DNA of 33,827 nucleotides, taken from positions 1-33,827 of the forward strand of contig NZDS01000042.1 in NCBI GenBank assembly GCA_002690215.1, in the 5' to 3' direction. The DNA is from Rhodospirillaceae bacterium. Its GTDB lineage: Bacteria; Pseudomonadota; Alphaproteobacteria; UBA2966. The notes under the pieces are model-generated. The model searched no databases. It saw only the letters and a program-made list of their open reading frames with translations, and was not told the origin of the DNA. Of this stretch, positions 10,324 through 18,673 are shown piece after piece (the stretch's first letter is position 1; every line of letters starts with the position of its first letter). Made by a program: the position numbers and the translations under genes.

Positions 10324-12081
10324 TCATATCGCCGTCAAGCCCTGATCGGGGCTTTCCGGTAGCTCTCCGTTGGGGCCCATGATCATCTCGTAGTGGGCCG
10401 CCCCCGAAGGAATCATGGGAAAGCAGTTCTCGGTCGGATCGATGACGATCTCGGCGATCACCGGACCGTCTGTGGCGATCATGGTTTCGATCGTGGCGTC
10501 CACTTCGTCGACCTTGTCGGTGCGCAGGCCGGTGGCGCCGAAAGCCTCGGCCAGCTTGACGAAATCGGGCAGCGAATCGATGTGGCTCTCGGCGTAGCGG
10601 CCGCCGTGCAGCAGCTCCTGCCACTGGCGCACCATGCCCATGTAGTTGTTTCTCAACAGCAGCACCTTGACCCCGGCCCGGTGCTGAACCGCTGTCGACA
10701 GCTCCTGAATGTTCATCATCAGCGAGGATTCGCCGGAGATGGCCACCACCAGGGCCTCGGGATGGGCGACCTGGACGCCGATGGCGGCCGGCAGGCCAAA
10801 GCCCATGGTGCCCAGTCCGCCCGAAGTCATCCAGCGGTTGGGCTTTTCCATGGACAGGTACTGGCCGGCCCACATCTGATGCTGGCCGACGTCGGTGGTG
10901 ACGTAGAGGTCGCTCTCCTTGGTGATTTCGCGGAAGCGGTCGAGAACGTATTGCGGCTTGATCGGGCCATCGTCCTGCTTGTAGTCGAGGCAGCGTACCG
11001 CCCGCCATTCCTCGATCTGCTTCCACCAGGCGGCCAGCGCCTCTTTGTCGGGCTGGGCCACGCTGGCCCGCCAGATCTTGAGCATGTCTTCAAGCACATG
11101 ACCGACGTCACCGATGATGGGAATATCGACCACCACGTTCTTGTTGATCGACGAGGGGTCGATGTCGACATGGATCTTTTTCGAACCCTGGCTGAAGGCA
11201 TCGAGCCGGCCGGTGACGCGGTCGTCGAAGCGGGCGCCGATATTGATCATGACGTCGCTTTTGGCCATCGTCATGTTGGCCTCGTAGGTGCCATGCATGC
11301 CCAGCATGCCGAGATGCTGCTTGTCGGAGGCTGGATAGCCGCCCAAACCCATCAGCGTATTGGTGATGGGATAGCCCGTGGTGCGCACGAATTCGGTCAG
11401 CAATTGTGATGCAGCCGGGCCCGAATTGATGACGCCGCCGCCGGTATAGAAGATCGGCCGCTTGGCGCCGGCAATCAGGTCGACGGCCTGCCTGATGGCC
11501 TCGAGGTCGCCCTTGACCTGGGGCGTATAGGTTTTGTGGCGAACGTTGATCGGGCCCACGTATTCACCCTCAGCCATCAGGATGTCCTTGGGCAGGTCGA
11601 CGACCACCGGACCCGGCCGGCCCGAGGCGGCAACGTAGAATGCCTCGTGCAGCGTATGGGACAGCTTGGCGATGTCCTTGACCAGGTAGTTGTGCTTGGT
11701 GCAGGGCCGCGTGATGCCCACGGTGTCGGCTTCCTGGAAAGCGTCGTTGCCGATCATGTGGGTCGCCACTTGGCCGGTCAGGCAGACGATCGGCGTCGAG
11801 TCCATCAGTGCATCGGTTAGGCCGGTGACGGTGTTGGTGGCACCGGGACCCGAGGTCACCAGCACCACGCCGACGCGGCCGGTGGAGCGGGCATAGCCTT
11901 CCGCGGCGTGCACTGCGCCCTGTTCGTGGCGCACCAGTACATGACGCAACGCGTTGTTTAGATGCAAGGCATCGTAAATCGGTAGTACGACGCCGCCGGG
12001 GTAGCCGAATACCACGTCGACACCCTGATCGACCAAGGCCTTCAGGATGATCTCGGATCCCGTCATACGCGTGCCGCTCAT
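10324..12081 (-). CDS. ilvB: Acetolactate synthase large (catalytic) subunit
   Basis: This ThDP- and FAD-dependent enzyme makes acetolactate or acetohydroxybutyrate from pyruvate. The 585 residues carry the N-terminal ThDP domain with the catalytic Glu53 in RHEQGA, a central FAD-binding domain (about 190-340) and the C-terminal ThDP/Mg domain. In the last, the motif usually written GD(G/A)...NN reads GES (450-452) with NN at 478-479, an Asp-to-Glu change at the metal-ligand position. MGMVRQWQELLHGGRY follows as expected. The ATG at 12081 has AAGGA 8 bases upstream. A promoter candidate and a hairpin leader precede it. Confidence 0.97.
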   Translation of the reverse strand: MSGTRMTGSEIILKALVDQGVDVVFGYPGGVVLPIYDALHLNNALRHVLVRHEQGAVHAAEGYARSTGRVGVVLVTSGPGATNTVTGLTDALMDSTPIVCLTGQVATHMIGNDAFQEADTVGITRPCTKHNYLVKDIAKLSHTLHEAFYVAASGRPGPVVVDLPKDILMAEGEYVGPINVRHKTYTPQVKGDLEAIRQAVDLIAGAKRPIFYTGGGVINSGPAASQLLTEFVRTTGYPITNTLMGLGGYPASDKQHLGMLGMHGTYEANMTMAKSDVMINIGARFDDRVTGRLDAFSQGSKKIHVDIDPSSINKNVVVDIPIIGDVGHVLEDMLKIWRASVAQPDKEALAAWWKQIEEWRAVRCLDYKQDDGPIKPQYVLDRFREITKESDLYVTTDVGQHQMWAGQYLSMEKPNRWMTSGGLGTMGFGLPAAIGVQVAHPEALVVAISGESSLMMNIQELSTAVQHRAGVKVLLLRNNYMGMVRQWQELLHGGRYAESHIDSLPDFVKLAEAFGATGLRTDKVDEVDATIETMIATDGPVIAEIVIDPTENCFPMIPSGAAHYEMIMGPNGELPESPDQGLTAI

Positions 12082-12160
12082 CGTACCAATCCTTCCTCTT
12101 TCCTTCCATTTGGCGCGGATTCTCAGCTGTTTCCCTTTCCTGCCGCCACGGGTGGTCGCC

Positions 12161-12199
12161 CGGGTGCCGGTGTCTGGCGCCTGCGGCGCCGGCCACCCG
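12161..12199 (-). other. Strong hairpin in the ilvB leader
   Basis: CGGGTGCCGG (12161-12170) pairs with its complement at 12189-12199 with one bulged base, and CGCC/GGCG pair further inside. It lies between the ilvB promoter candidate and the ilvB start in a leader of about 150 bases. There is no T-run and no Ile/Val/Leu-rich leader peptide nearby, so a classical attenuator is not supported. Confidence 0.45.
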
Positions 12200-12240
12200 A
12201 GGCAAAGGCCAATGCGGCTCGGAGGTCGGAAAACCGCGAC

Positions 12241-12269
12241 AAACTAGACCTTTGGGCGGGGGCGGTCAA
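12241..12269 (-). promoter_or_regulatory. Promoter candidate of ilvBNC
   Basis: On the minus strand TTGACC (5 of 6) and TAGTTT (3 of 6) are separated by exactly 17 bases. The -35 box directly abuts the miaA stop codon, which implies an ilv-specific start that separates the operon from miaA. Confidence 0.5.
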
Positions 12270-13211
12270 CTAGAACTGACGAATAATCGGAAAGTTTGTG
12301 GCAAAAAACCTTTTCGAATCTTGCGCAGTAATTGAGGGCCAATCGGCGGCCTGGTTGCGCAGCCAGGTTAGTTGGCGCTTGGCGTAGCGTCGGGTGTCGC
12401 GCTGCGTCAGGGCCACGGCCTCGTCGAGCGTGAGCTCGCCGGCCCGATGACGGGCCAGCGGCCGTACTCCCAGCGCCTTCATGGCCGGCAGACCGAGATC
12501 CAACGCCAATGCCTCGAGGGCCGCCACTTCGTCCAGGGCGCCGGCTTCGAGCATATCGAGAAAGCGGGCGTCGCAGCGCCTGTAGAGTTCGGATCTGGGC
12601 AGTTCGAGGATACAGCGCAGCAAAGGCTTGCCGAGAGGCTCCGCTGGCGCCTCCCGCTGCTCGACCTGCCATTGGGCCAGCGGCCGGCCGGTGGCCTGCA
12701 GCACTTCCCAGGCCCGGATCAGGCGGGCGCTGTCGCCGGCCCGCAGGCCGGCCGCGGTGGCATCGCGGGCCAGCAATTCGGCTCGCATGCCCTCACCGCC
12801 GAGTTCGCGGTGGCGAGCCTCGGCGGCGGCGCGAATGGCAGCGGGGATCTCCGGCACCGGGGCCAGGCCCTGGAGCAGAGCGCGCAGATAAAGCCCACTG
12901 CCGCCGACCACGATGGCGACGCGGCCAGCCGCCTGGGCGGCTGCGATTTCGGCCCGGGCCAAGGTCTGCCAGCGCCCGGCCGAACAACGCTCGGCCGCCG
13001 GCACGACGCCGTAAAGCCGGTGCGGCGCCCGGGCCATTTCGGCTGCCCCAGGCCGTGCCGTAAGGATGCGCAACTCGTCATAGACCTGCATGCTGTCGGC
13101 ATTGATAACGGTGGCGCCGCCAACTTCGGCACAAGCCTCTGCCAGCTCCAGCGCCAAACCGGATTTGCCGCTGGCGGTAGCTCCCGTTATAAGGATGACG
13201 CCTTTGTCCAT
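12270..13211 (-). CDS. miaA: tRNA dimethylallyltransferase
   Basis: MiaA transfers a dimethylallyl group to A37 of tRNAs that read UNN codons. The 313-residue product has the P-loop GATASGKS (10-17), the DMAPP/tRNA site motif INADSMQVYDELRILTARP, the GGSGLYLRALLQGL motif and the C-terminal RDTRRYAKRQLTWLRN, all diagnostic. I place the start at ATG 13211, 9 residues before the P-loop as in relatives. In-frame GTGs at 13241 and 13220 would add up to ten non-conserved residues. It is divergent from serB, with 74 bases between the starts. Confidence 0.96.
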   Translation of the reverse strand: MDKGVILITGATASGKSGLALELAEACAEVGGATVINADSMQVYDELRILTARPGAAEMARAPHRLYGVVPAAERCSAGRWQTLARAEIAAAQAAGRVAIVVGGSGLYLRALLQGLAPVPEIPAAIRAAAEARHRELGGEGMRAELLARDATAAGLRAGDSARLIRAWEVLQATGRPLAQWQVEQREAPAEPLGKPLLRCILELPRSELYRRCDARFLDMLEAGALDEVAALEALALDLGLPAMKALGVRPLARHRAGELTLDEAVALTQRDTRRYAKRQLTWLRNQAADWPSITAQDSKRFFATNFPIIRQF

Positions 13212-13285
13212 AGCCTCCACTTTTATCGAGGGGCCGCGCACCGGGCCGCCTGCCGGCCCTTTCTCACCGGTCGTACCGCACCATA

Positions 13286-14194
13286 ATGGAAAACGTGCTC
13301 ACGCTCATCGCCGGTCGATGGGACGCACCCTTGCAGACCTTGCAGGTGGATCTGGCCCAGGCCGCGCTGGACGAAGCCGGCGCCGGCACCGAGGCGGCTG
13401 ACTGGCTCTGCCCTGCTGTGGCCTGTGACATTCCCTACGAAGGCATCGAGGCGGACGAAGGCGAGGCGGCGGTGCGGCAGTATCTCACCGATCTGCCCAT
13501 CGATATCGTTTCGCAACCGTTGGCGGGGCGACGGAAGAGGCTGCTGGTGGCGGACATGGATTCGACCATCATCGCCCAGGAATGCATTGTCGAGATCGCC
13601 GAGTTTGCCGGCAAGCGGGCTGAGGTCGCGCGCATCACCGACCTGGCGATGCGCGGTGAGCTGGATTTCGAGGCAGCTTTGCGGGAACGCGCCAAGATGC
13701 TGGCGGGCCTCAGTTTCGATTTGCTGCACGAGGCCTGGGAACGGCGCATCAGCCTGACGCCGGGAGCCAACGCCCTGGTCGGCGTGATGCGCGCCAACGG
13801 CGCCTACACGGCGCTGGTCTCGGGTGGCTTCAACTATTTTACCCGGGCCGTCGCCCGCCGCGTCGGCTTCGATATGCACCAAGCCAACGATCTCGAGATC
13901 AAGGACGGCCAGATCACAGGCCGGGTGCTGGATCCGGTGGCCGGGGCGGTGGCCAAAAAACTGGCGCTGGAGCGCCTCTGCCGCGAGCTGGATATCGATT
14001 TCAGCGAGGCCCTGGCGCTCGGCGACGGCGCCAACGACATTCCCATGATCCAGGCGGCAGGCCTCGGCGTCGCCTACCACGCCCGGCCCCTGGTCGCCGC
14101 CGCCGCCCGCACCCGGATCGATAACAGCGACCTGACGGCGGCGCTTTACTTGCAAGGCTACCGCCGCGACGACATCGCGCCTTATCTCGACTGA
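13286..14194 (+). CDS. serB: Phosphoserine phosphatase
   Basis: SerB dephosphorylates O-phosphoserine, the last step of serine synthesis. The 302-residue HAD-family protein has the nucleophile motif DMDST (90-94), motif II near LVSGGFN (about 178-184) and the metal-binding GDGANDIPM (246-254). The first 85 residues form the SerB-type N-terminal extension. No Shine-Dalgarno precedes the ATG (CACCATAATGG), so it may be leaderless or translated weakly. It is divergent from miaA and convergent with trpB. Confidence 0.95.
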   Translation: MENVLTLIAGRWDAPLQTLQVDLAQAALDEAGAGTEAADWLCPAVACDIPYEGIEADEGEAAVRQYLTDLPIDIVSQPLAGRRKRLLVADMDSTIIAQECIVEIAEFAGKRAEVARITDLAMRGELDFEAALRERAKMLAGLSFDLLHEAWERRISLTPGANALVGVMRANGAYTALVSGGFNYFTRAVARRVGFDMHQANDLEIKDGQITGRVLDPVAGAVAKKLALERLCRELDIDFSEALALGDGANDIPMIQAAGLGVAYHARPLVAAAARTRIDNSDLTAALYLQGYRRDDIAPYLD

Positions 14195-14255
14195 GGTTGG
14201 GTATTTGTTGGTCCGAACCGGTGACATGGGCAACAGAATTTGACGGCTGCTGCTG

Positions 14256-14296
14256 GCTCCCTCTCCCGAATCGGGGGAGGGTGAGGGTGGGGGGCG
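14256..14296. repeat. Partial copy of a CCCTCCCCC-type hairpin repeat
   Basis: GGCTCCCTCTCCCGAATCGG followed by GGGAGGGTGAGGGTGGGG resembles one arm of the central module seen in the large repeat elements at 21185 and 25618. It lies between the convergent genes serB and trpB, the same kind of place as the full copies, but lacks their flanking palindromes. Confidence 0.6.
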
Positions 14297-14325
14297 AACC
14301 GCTATCGGTAGGCGTTCCACGGCGC

Positions 14326-14354
14326 TACCCCGGGAAACCATTTTTTCCGGGGTA
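14326..14354. terminator. Hairpin between convergent serB and trpB
   Basis: TACCCCGG and CCGGGGTA pair, extended by AAA/TTT with a bulged G, around a 6-base loop. There is no T-run on the plus side after the stem, so it is at best a weak terminator for serB. Confidence 0.4.
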
Positions 14355-14368
14355 ACATGATTGTCTTC

Positions 14369-14405
14369 GAAAAAAACGGCCGGTGCACCAGGTGCACCGG
14401 CCGTT
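14369..14405 (-). terminator. Intrinsic terminator of trpB
   Basis: A 15-bp perfect inverted repeat (AACGGCCGGTGCACC and its complement, one base between) is followed on the minus strand by a run of about seven T. It starts 17 bases after the trpB stop. Confidence 0.9.
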
Positions 14406-14421
14406 CCAACAAGCTTGATAC

Positions 14422-15789
14422 TTACTCGGCTGCTACCTTGGGCAGACCCGCCAGCGCCATGGCGAGTTCGTCCTGCGAGTAGTCCTCGTCCTTCAGGTTA
14501 CCCGCGTGGTATTCGCTGTAGGCCGTCATGTCGAAATGGCCGTGGCCGCAGAGATTGAACAGAATGTTGCGGCTGGTGCCTTCCGCCTTGCACTTGAGCG
14601 CTTCATCGATCGCGCCCTTGACGGCATGGTTGGCTTCGGGTGCCGGCGTGATGCCTTCGCTGCGGGCGAACTGCACGCCAGCGGTGAAGCACTCGGTCTG
14701 GTGATAGGCCACCGCGCGGATCAGGTCGAGATCGAAGAGGTGGCTGACCAGCGGACCCATGCCGTGGTAGCGCAGGCCGCCGGCATGGAATCCCGGCGGC
14801 ACGAAGCTAGCGCCCAGCGTGTGCATCTTGACCAGCGGCGTCATCATCTTGGTGTCGCCGAAATCGTAGGCGAACTGGCCACGGGTCAGGCTGGGGCAGG
14901 CGGCCGGCTCGACGGCCACCACCTCGACGTCGGGGCCGCCCCTGAGCTTGTTGCCGATGAAGGGGAAGACCAGGCCGGCGAAGTTGCTGCCGCCGCCGGT
15001 GCAGCCCACCAGCACGTCGGGGTAGGCGTCGGCCATCTCCATCTGCAGGATGGCTTCCTGTCCGACCACGGTTTGATGCGTCAGTACGTGGTTGAGCACG
15101 CTGCCCAGCGCGTACTTGGTGTCGTCGTTGGTGGCGGCGATCTCGACGGCTTCGGAAATGGCGATGCCCAGGCTACCGGTACTGTCGGGATTGTCGGCGA
15201 GCACGGCCTTGCCGGCCTCGGTCTCGGTGCTCGGGCTGGCGACGCAGGAGGCACCGAAGGTCTCCATCATGGCCCGGCGATAGGGCTTCTGCTGGTAGCT
15301 GACCTTGACCATGAAGACCCGGATCTCGATGCCGAAGACGCCGCCGGCGAAGGCCAGCGACGAGCCCCACTGGCCGGCCCCGGTCTCGGTGGCGATCTTG
15401 GTGATGCCCTCTTCCTTGTTGTAGAAGGCCTGAGCCACGGCGGTGTTGGGCTTGTGGCTGCCGGTCGGGCTGACGCCTTCGTACTTGTAGAAAATCTTGG
15501 CCGGGGTATCGAGCGCCTGCTCCAGCCGCCGGGCGCGGTAGAGCGGTGTCGGCCGCCATAGGCGGTAGACGTCGCGCACCGGGTCGGGAATGCCGATCTC
15601 GCGGTCGGCGCTGACTTCCTGGCCGATCAGCGCCATGGGAAACAGTGGCGCCAGATCGTCGGGTCCCACCGGCTGACCGGTGCCCGGGTGCAAGACTGGT
15701 GCCGGCGGCTCCGGCAAGTCCGCCACGACGTTGTACCAAGCCTTGGGAATCTGCTCCTCTTCGAGCAGATATTTCGTGCTGTCCGTCAT
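14422..15789 (-). CDS. TrpB2-type tryptophan synthase beta chain (PLP enzyme), orphan
   Basis: The 455-residue protein belongs to the longer TrpB2 branch (TrpB-like PLP-dependent enzymes), not the usual ~400-residue TrpB1. The PLP lysine is K113 in GSHKPNTA; ETGAGQWGSSLA and GCTGGGSNFAG are the substrate- and phosphate-binding stretches, and the N-terminus carries the TrpB2-like extension ending in RPTPLYRARRLE. It makes tryptophan from indole and serine or a related reaction. It stands alone with no trpA or trpF beside it, a good Shine-Dalgarno (GGGAGG) and a strong terminator, so it is a single-gene unit. A second, canonical trpAB elsewhere is expected. The exact substrate is uncertain. Confidence 0.9.
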   Translation of the reverse strand: MTDSTKYLLEEEQIPKAWYNVVADLPEPPAPVLHPGTGQPVGPDDLAPLFPMALIGQEVSADREIGIPDPVRDVYRLWRPTPLYRARRLEQALDTPAKIFYKYEGVSPTGSHKPNTAVAQAFYNKEEGITKIATETGAGQWGSSLAFAGGVFGIEIRVFMVKVSYQQKPYRRAMMETFGASCVASPSTETEAGKAVLADNPDSTGSLGIAISEAVEIAATNDDTKYALGSVLNHVLTHQTVVGQEAILQMEMADAYPDVLVGCTGGGSNFAGLVFPFIGNKLRGGPDVEVVAVEPAACPSLTRGQFAYDFGDTKMMTPLVKMHTLGASFVPPGFHAGGLRYHGMGPLVSHLFDLDLIRAVAYHQTECFTAGVQFARSEGITPAPEANHAVKGAIDEALKCKAEGTSRNILFNLCGHGHFDMTAYSEYHAGNLKDEDYSQDELAMALAGLPKVAAE

Positions 15790-15916
15790 ATTGATCCTCC
15801 CATGATCTCATCCCGGGCCCGATCCGCAACAGGGACGCCCGGTGTTCTGGCCGTATTCTACGCACCGCCCGGGTTCCGCGCCTAGGAGAAATCAGCGCTG
15901 CACCACTTGACTGTGC

Positions 15917-15950
15917 CAAAAAAAGAACGGCGGGGTTAACCCGCCGTTTT
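15917..15950 (-). terminator. Intrinsic terminator of degP
   Basis: AACGGCGGG and CCCGCCGTT pair around GTTAA. On the minus strand the stem is followed by CTTTTTTT. It lies about 30 bases after the degP stop. Confidence 0.9.
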
Positions 15951-15979
15951 AGGTGTTGCCGGTAGGTTGATCCGTAGCT

Positions 15980-17452
15980 TTAGCTATCCTTCAGCCTGAG
16001 TGCCACGAAGCGCAGGTTTTCGGCCCGGCGTACCAGCAGCAGCACGGATTTTCGGCTGCTCTTCTTGACCTCGCGGACCTTGTCGAGAACCTGGCTCGGG
16101 CTGCCCACTTCCTCTTGCGCCACCTCGACGATGACGTCGCCCGCCCGGATGCCCTTTTCGGCGGCCGAGGAGTCCGCGTCTACTTCGGTGATGACCACGC
16201 CCTGGGTTCCCTCACCGAGTTCGAAGCGCTGGCGCAACTCGCCGGTGATGGCCGACAGCTTCATGCCCAGGGCATCCACGGCAGCGCTGCTGAGTTCCGG
16301 CGAGGACTGCTGTCGGGAAGCCAGTTGGACCTCGTTGAGTTCACCGATCTTGACCTGCAGATCGACTTTGGCGCCGGCGCGCCAGACCTGCACCACCACG
16401 GCCTTGCCGATTTCGGTTTCGGCTACCAGACGGGGCAGCGCCCGCATGCGCGTCACCTTCTTGCCGTCGAACTCCAAAATCACGTCGCCCGCCTTGAGAC
16501 CGGCCCTGGTGGCCGGGCCATCGGGGTTGACCTCGGCGACCAGGGCGCCGCTGGCTTTGGCCAGGCCCAGGCTCTCGGCGATTTCGTCGGTGACAGGCTG
16601 GATCTTGACGCCGAGCCAGCCGCGCATGGTGCGGCCGAAGCTGCGCAACTGCTTGATTACCGGCCCGGCCAAATTTGAAGGCACGGCAAAGCCGATGCCG
16701 ATGCTACCGCCCGAGGTCGAGAAGATGGCGGTGTTGATACCGATCACCTGACCGGCGGTGTTGAACAGCGGCCCCCCCGAATTGCCCCGGTTGATCGAAG
16801 CGTCGGTCTGGATGAAGTCGTCGTAACGGCCCGATTTGAGCTCTCTTGCCCGGGCCGAGATGATGCCCGCCGTCACCGTGCCGCCGAGCCCGAAGGGGTT
16901 GCCGATGGCCACCACCCAATCGCCGACCCGTGACTTGTCGGAATCGCCGAACTGGACGAAGGGTAAAGGCCGGCCGGCTTCTATCTTGAGCACAGCCACG
17001 TCGGTCTCCTTGTCGACGCCCAGCACTTTGGCCTTGAAGCGGCTGTCGTCGCTGAGGATGACGGTAACTTCGTCGGCCTCGGCGATGACGTGGTTGTTGG
17101 TGATGACGATGCCCTCGGCGGCGACGATAAAGCCCGATCCCAACGAAGTGGCGCGGCGGCTGGGGCGCTCGCGATTGCCGCCCGGTCGCTGGCGCTCGAA
17201 GAAGTCCTTGAAAAACTCCTCGAAGGGCGAGCCCGGCGGGAACTGCGGCACCGGCACCTCGCGTTGAGACGTGCGCATGGTCTGGGTGGTCGAAATGTTG
17301 ACCACGGCGGGCGTCAGTTTCTCCACTAGGTCGGCGAAGCTCTCGGGTATCCCCCGGGCTTCGGCGCCGGTCCAGGCCAGCAGCCCCAGCACCAGCACGG
17401 TCGCGCCGGCCAGGGCATGCCAGCGGCCATTTGTTGCAGCTTGCTCTCTCAC
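15980..17452 (-). CDS. degP: Do-family periplasmic serine protease (DegP/HtrA)
   Basis: DegP degrades or refolds misfolded envelope proteins. The 490-residue product has a signal peptide (hydrophobic core 14-28, likely cleaved after AEA), a trypsin-like domain with the triad H121 (TNNHV), D151 (ETDVAVL) and S225 (NRGNSGGP), and two PDZ domains (about 280-370 and 395-485). The GTG at 17452 has AAGGA 8 bases upstream and gives a clean signal peptide. A TTG at 17488 would put 12 polar residues before it. An intrinsic terminator separates it from DUF2065, so it probably has its own promoter; a small inverted repeat (TTGTC-CGTCA-GACAA, 17474-17488) lies just upstream of the start. Confidence 0.95.
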   Translation of the reverse strand: MREQAATNGRWHALAGATVLVLGLLAWTGAEARGIPESFADLVEKLTPAVVNISTTQTMRTSQREVPVPQFPPGSPFEEFFKDFFERQRPGGNRERPSRRATSLGSGFIVAAEGIVITNNHVIAEADEVTVILSDDSRFKAKVLGVDKETDVAVLKIEAGRPLPFVQFGDSDKSRVGDWVVAIGNPFGLGGTVTAGIISARARELKSGRYDDFIQTDASINRGNSGGPLFNTAGQVIGINTAIFSTSGGSIGIGFAVPSNLAGPVIKQLRSFGRTMRGWLGVKIQPVTDEIAESLGLAKASGALVAEVNPDGPATRAGLKAGDVILEFDGKKVTRMRALPRLVAETEIGKAVVVQVWRAGAKVDLQVKIGELNEVQLASRQQSSPELSSAAVDALGMKLSAITGELRQRFELGEGTQGVVITEVDADSSAAEKGIRAGDVIVEVAQEEVGSPSQVLDKVREVKKSSRKSVLLLVRRAENLRFVALRLKDS

Positions 17453-17510
17453 GTCTCTATTCCTTTGCACCGGTTGTCCGTCAGACAAGACATATGTAGA
17501 GCGAATTGTG

Positions 17511-17537
17511 AAAAAATTATGGCCGAACCGGGGCCAT
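17511..17537 (-). terminator. Intrinsic terminator after DUF2065
   Basis: ATGGCC and GGCCAT pair around a 7-base loop. On the minus strand the stem is followed by AATTTTTT. It should end most hflK-hflC-DUF2065 transcripts before degP. Confidence 0.7.
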
Positions 17538-17548
17538 TTTCCGCCCCT

Positions 17549-17734
17549 TCAGCCCCGCACCAACCAGGCCAGCCCGACACCCAAGGTCGCGATCACCAGA
17601 CCGGCATTGCGTAGCCAAGCCGAGGGCTGGTCCAAAACCAGCACCATCATGCGCTTCATGCCGTCGGGAAAGAGGGCGTAAAGCGCGCCTTCGATGACCA
17701 GCACCAGCGCCAGTGCCAGAAGCAGCTCATTCAT
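17549..17734 (-). CDS. DUF2065 small membrane protein
   Basis: The 61-residue protein has two hydrophobic segments (about 3-21 and 43-59) joined by a short basic loop with the family-like FPDGMKRMM. DUF2065 proteins are small inner-membrane proteins usually found beside hflC, as here. Their function is not established. The spacing of 45 bases to hflC fits co-transcription, and the terminator just downstream marks it as the last gene of the hflKC unit. Confidence 0.85.
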   Translation of the reverse strand: MNELLLALALVLVIEGALYALFPDGMKRMMVLVLDQPSAWLRNAGLVIATLGVGLAWLVRG

Positions 17735-17779
17735 CGCCTATCGGGCCGCCACCGCTTGGCCACTGCCGTCCATTCCCCT

Positions 17780-18673
17780 TCATTGGGCTTGTGGCACCGA
17801 CCCGAGCTTACCCGAGAGCGAACGGAAGAAACTGAAGAACTCCGAATCGGGCGACAACACCAGCGTCGTGTCTTCCCCGCTCAGGGATTCGCGATAGGCC
17901 TCCATGGTGCGGTAGAAATTGAAGAAGTCGGGGTCCTTGCCGAAGGCGTCGGCGAAGATCTTCACAGCCTTGCCGTCGCCCTCGCCGCGGGTGATCTGGG
18001 CCCGTTTCTGGGCTTCTGCGATCAGCACCGTCTTCTCACGGTCGGCCCGCGAGCGGATACGCTGCGAGATCTCGGCGCCCTGGGCCCGGAACTCCCGCGC
18101 CTCGCGTTCACGCTCGGTCTTCATGCGGGCGTAGATGGCTTGGCTGTTGGCCTCCGGCAGGTCGGCCCGCTTGACGCGCACGTCGACCACGGTGATGCCG
18201 AAGTCGCGGGCCAACTCGTCGGTCCGCGCGGTGGCTTCTCGCATCAGCTTGCTGCGCTCGATGGTCAGCAGTGTGGCCAGCGGTACGCTGCCCAGCACTT
18301 GGCGCAAGCTCGAGGTGAGGATGGTATTGAGGCGTTGGCGCCCACGTTCCTCGGTCTGCATGGTCTGGAAAAAGCGCAGGGGATCGAGGATGCGGTAGCG
18401 CAGGTAGGCGTCGACCCCCAGCCGCTTCTGATCCGACGCAATGACCTCCTCGGCCGGGGCGTCGTAGGCCAGGATGCGCCTGTCGATGTAGATCACCTCC
18501 TGGATGAAGGGGATTTTGGCGTGCATGCCCGGCACCGTGACGACGCGCTTGGGCTCACCAAATTGCAGCACCAGGGCTTGGCGGGTCTGATGCACGGTGT
18601 AGAGGGAGCTGAAGGCCACTACCCCGATTGCCAGGACAATGACGGCGAGAATCGCCAGGGTGCGCCGGCTCAT
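17780..18673 (-). CDS. hflC: HflC, SPFH-domain modulator of FtsH protease
   Basis: HflC and HflK form a large membrane complex around the FtsH protease and modulate its action on membrane proteins. The 297-residue product has an N-terminal membrane anchor (about 7-26), the SPFH/band-7 domain (about 27-200, with VHQTRQALVLQFGEP and KIPFIQEVIYIDRR) and a C-terminal helical region rich in charged residues (EREREAREFRAQGAE). Its ATG overlaps the hflK stop (ATGA), the typical coupled pair. Confidence 0.95.
   Translation of the reverse strand: MSRRTLAILAVIVLAIGVVAFSSLYTVHQTRQALVLQFGEPKRVVTVPGMHAKIPFIQEVIYIDRRILAYDAPAEEVIASDQKRLGVDAYLRYRILDPLRFFQTMQTEERGRQRLNTILTSSLRQVLGSVPLATLLTIERSKLMREATARTDELARDFGITVVDVRVKRADLPEANSQAIYARMKTEREREAREFRAQGAEISQRIRSRADREKTVLIAEAQKRAQITRGEGDGKAVKIFADAFGKDPDFFNFYRTMEAYRESLSGEDTTLVLSPDSEFFSFFRSLSGKLGSVPQAQ

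Noticed and set aside
12082-12240. Branched-chain leader peptide for ilvB
   Set aside because: All three frames of the leader were read and none has a run of Ile, Val or Leu codons behind a start.
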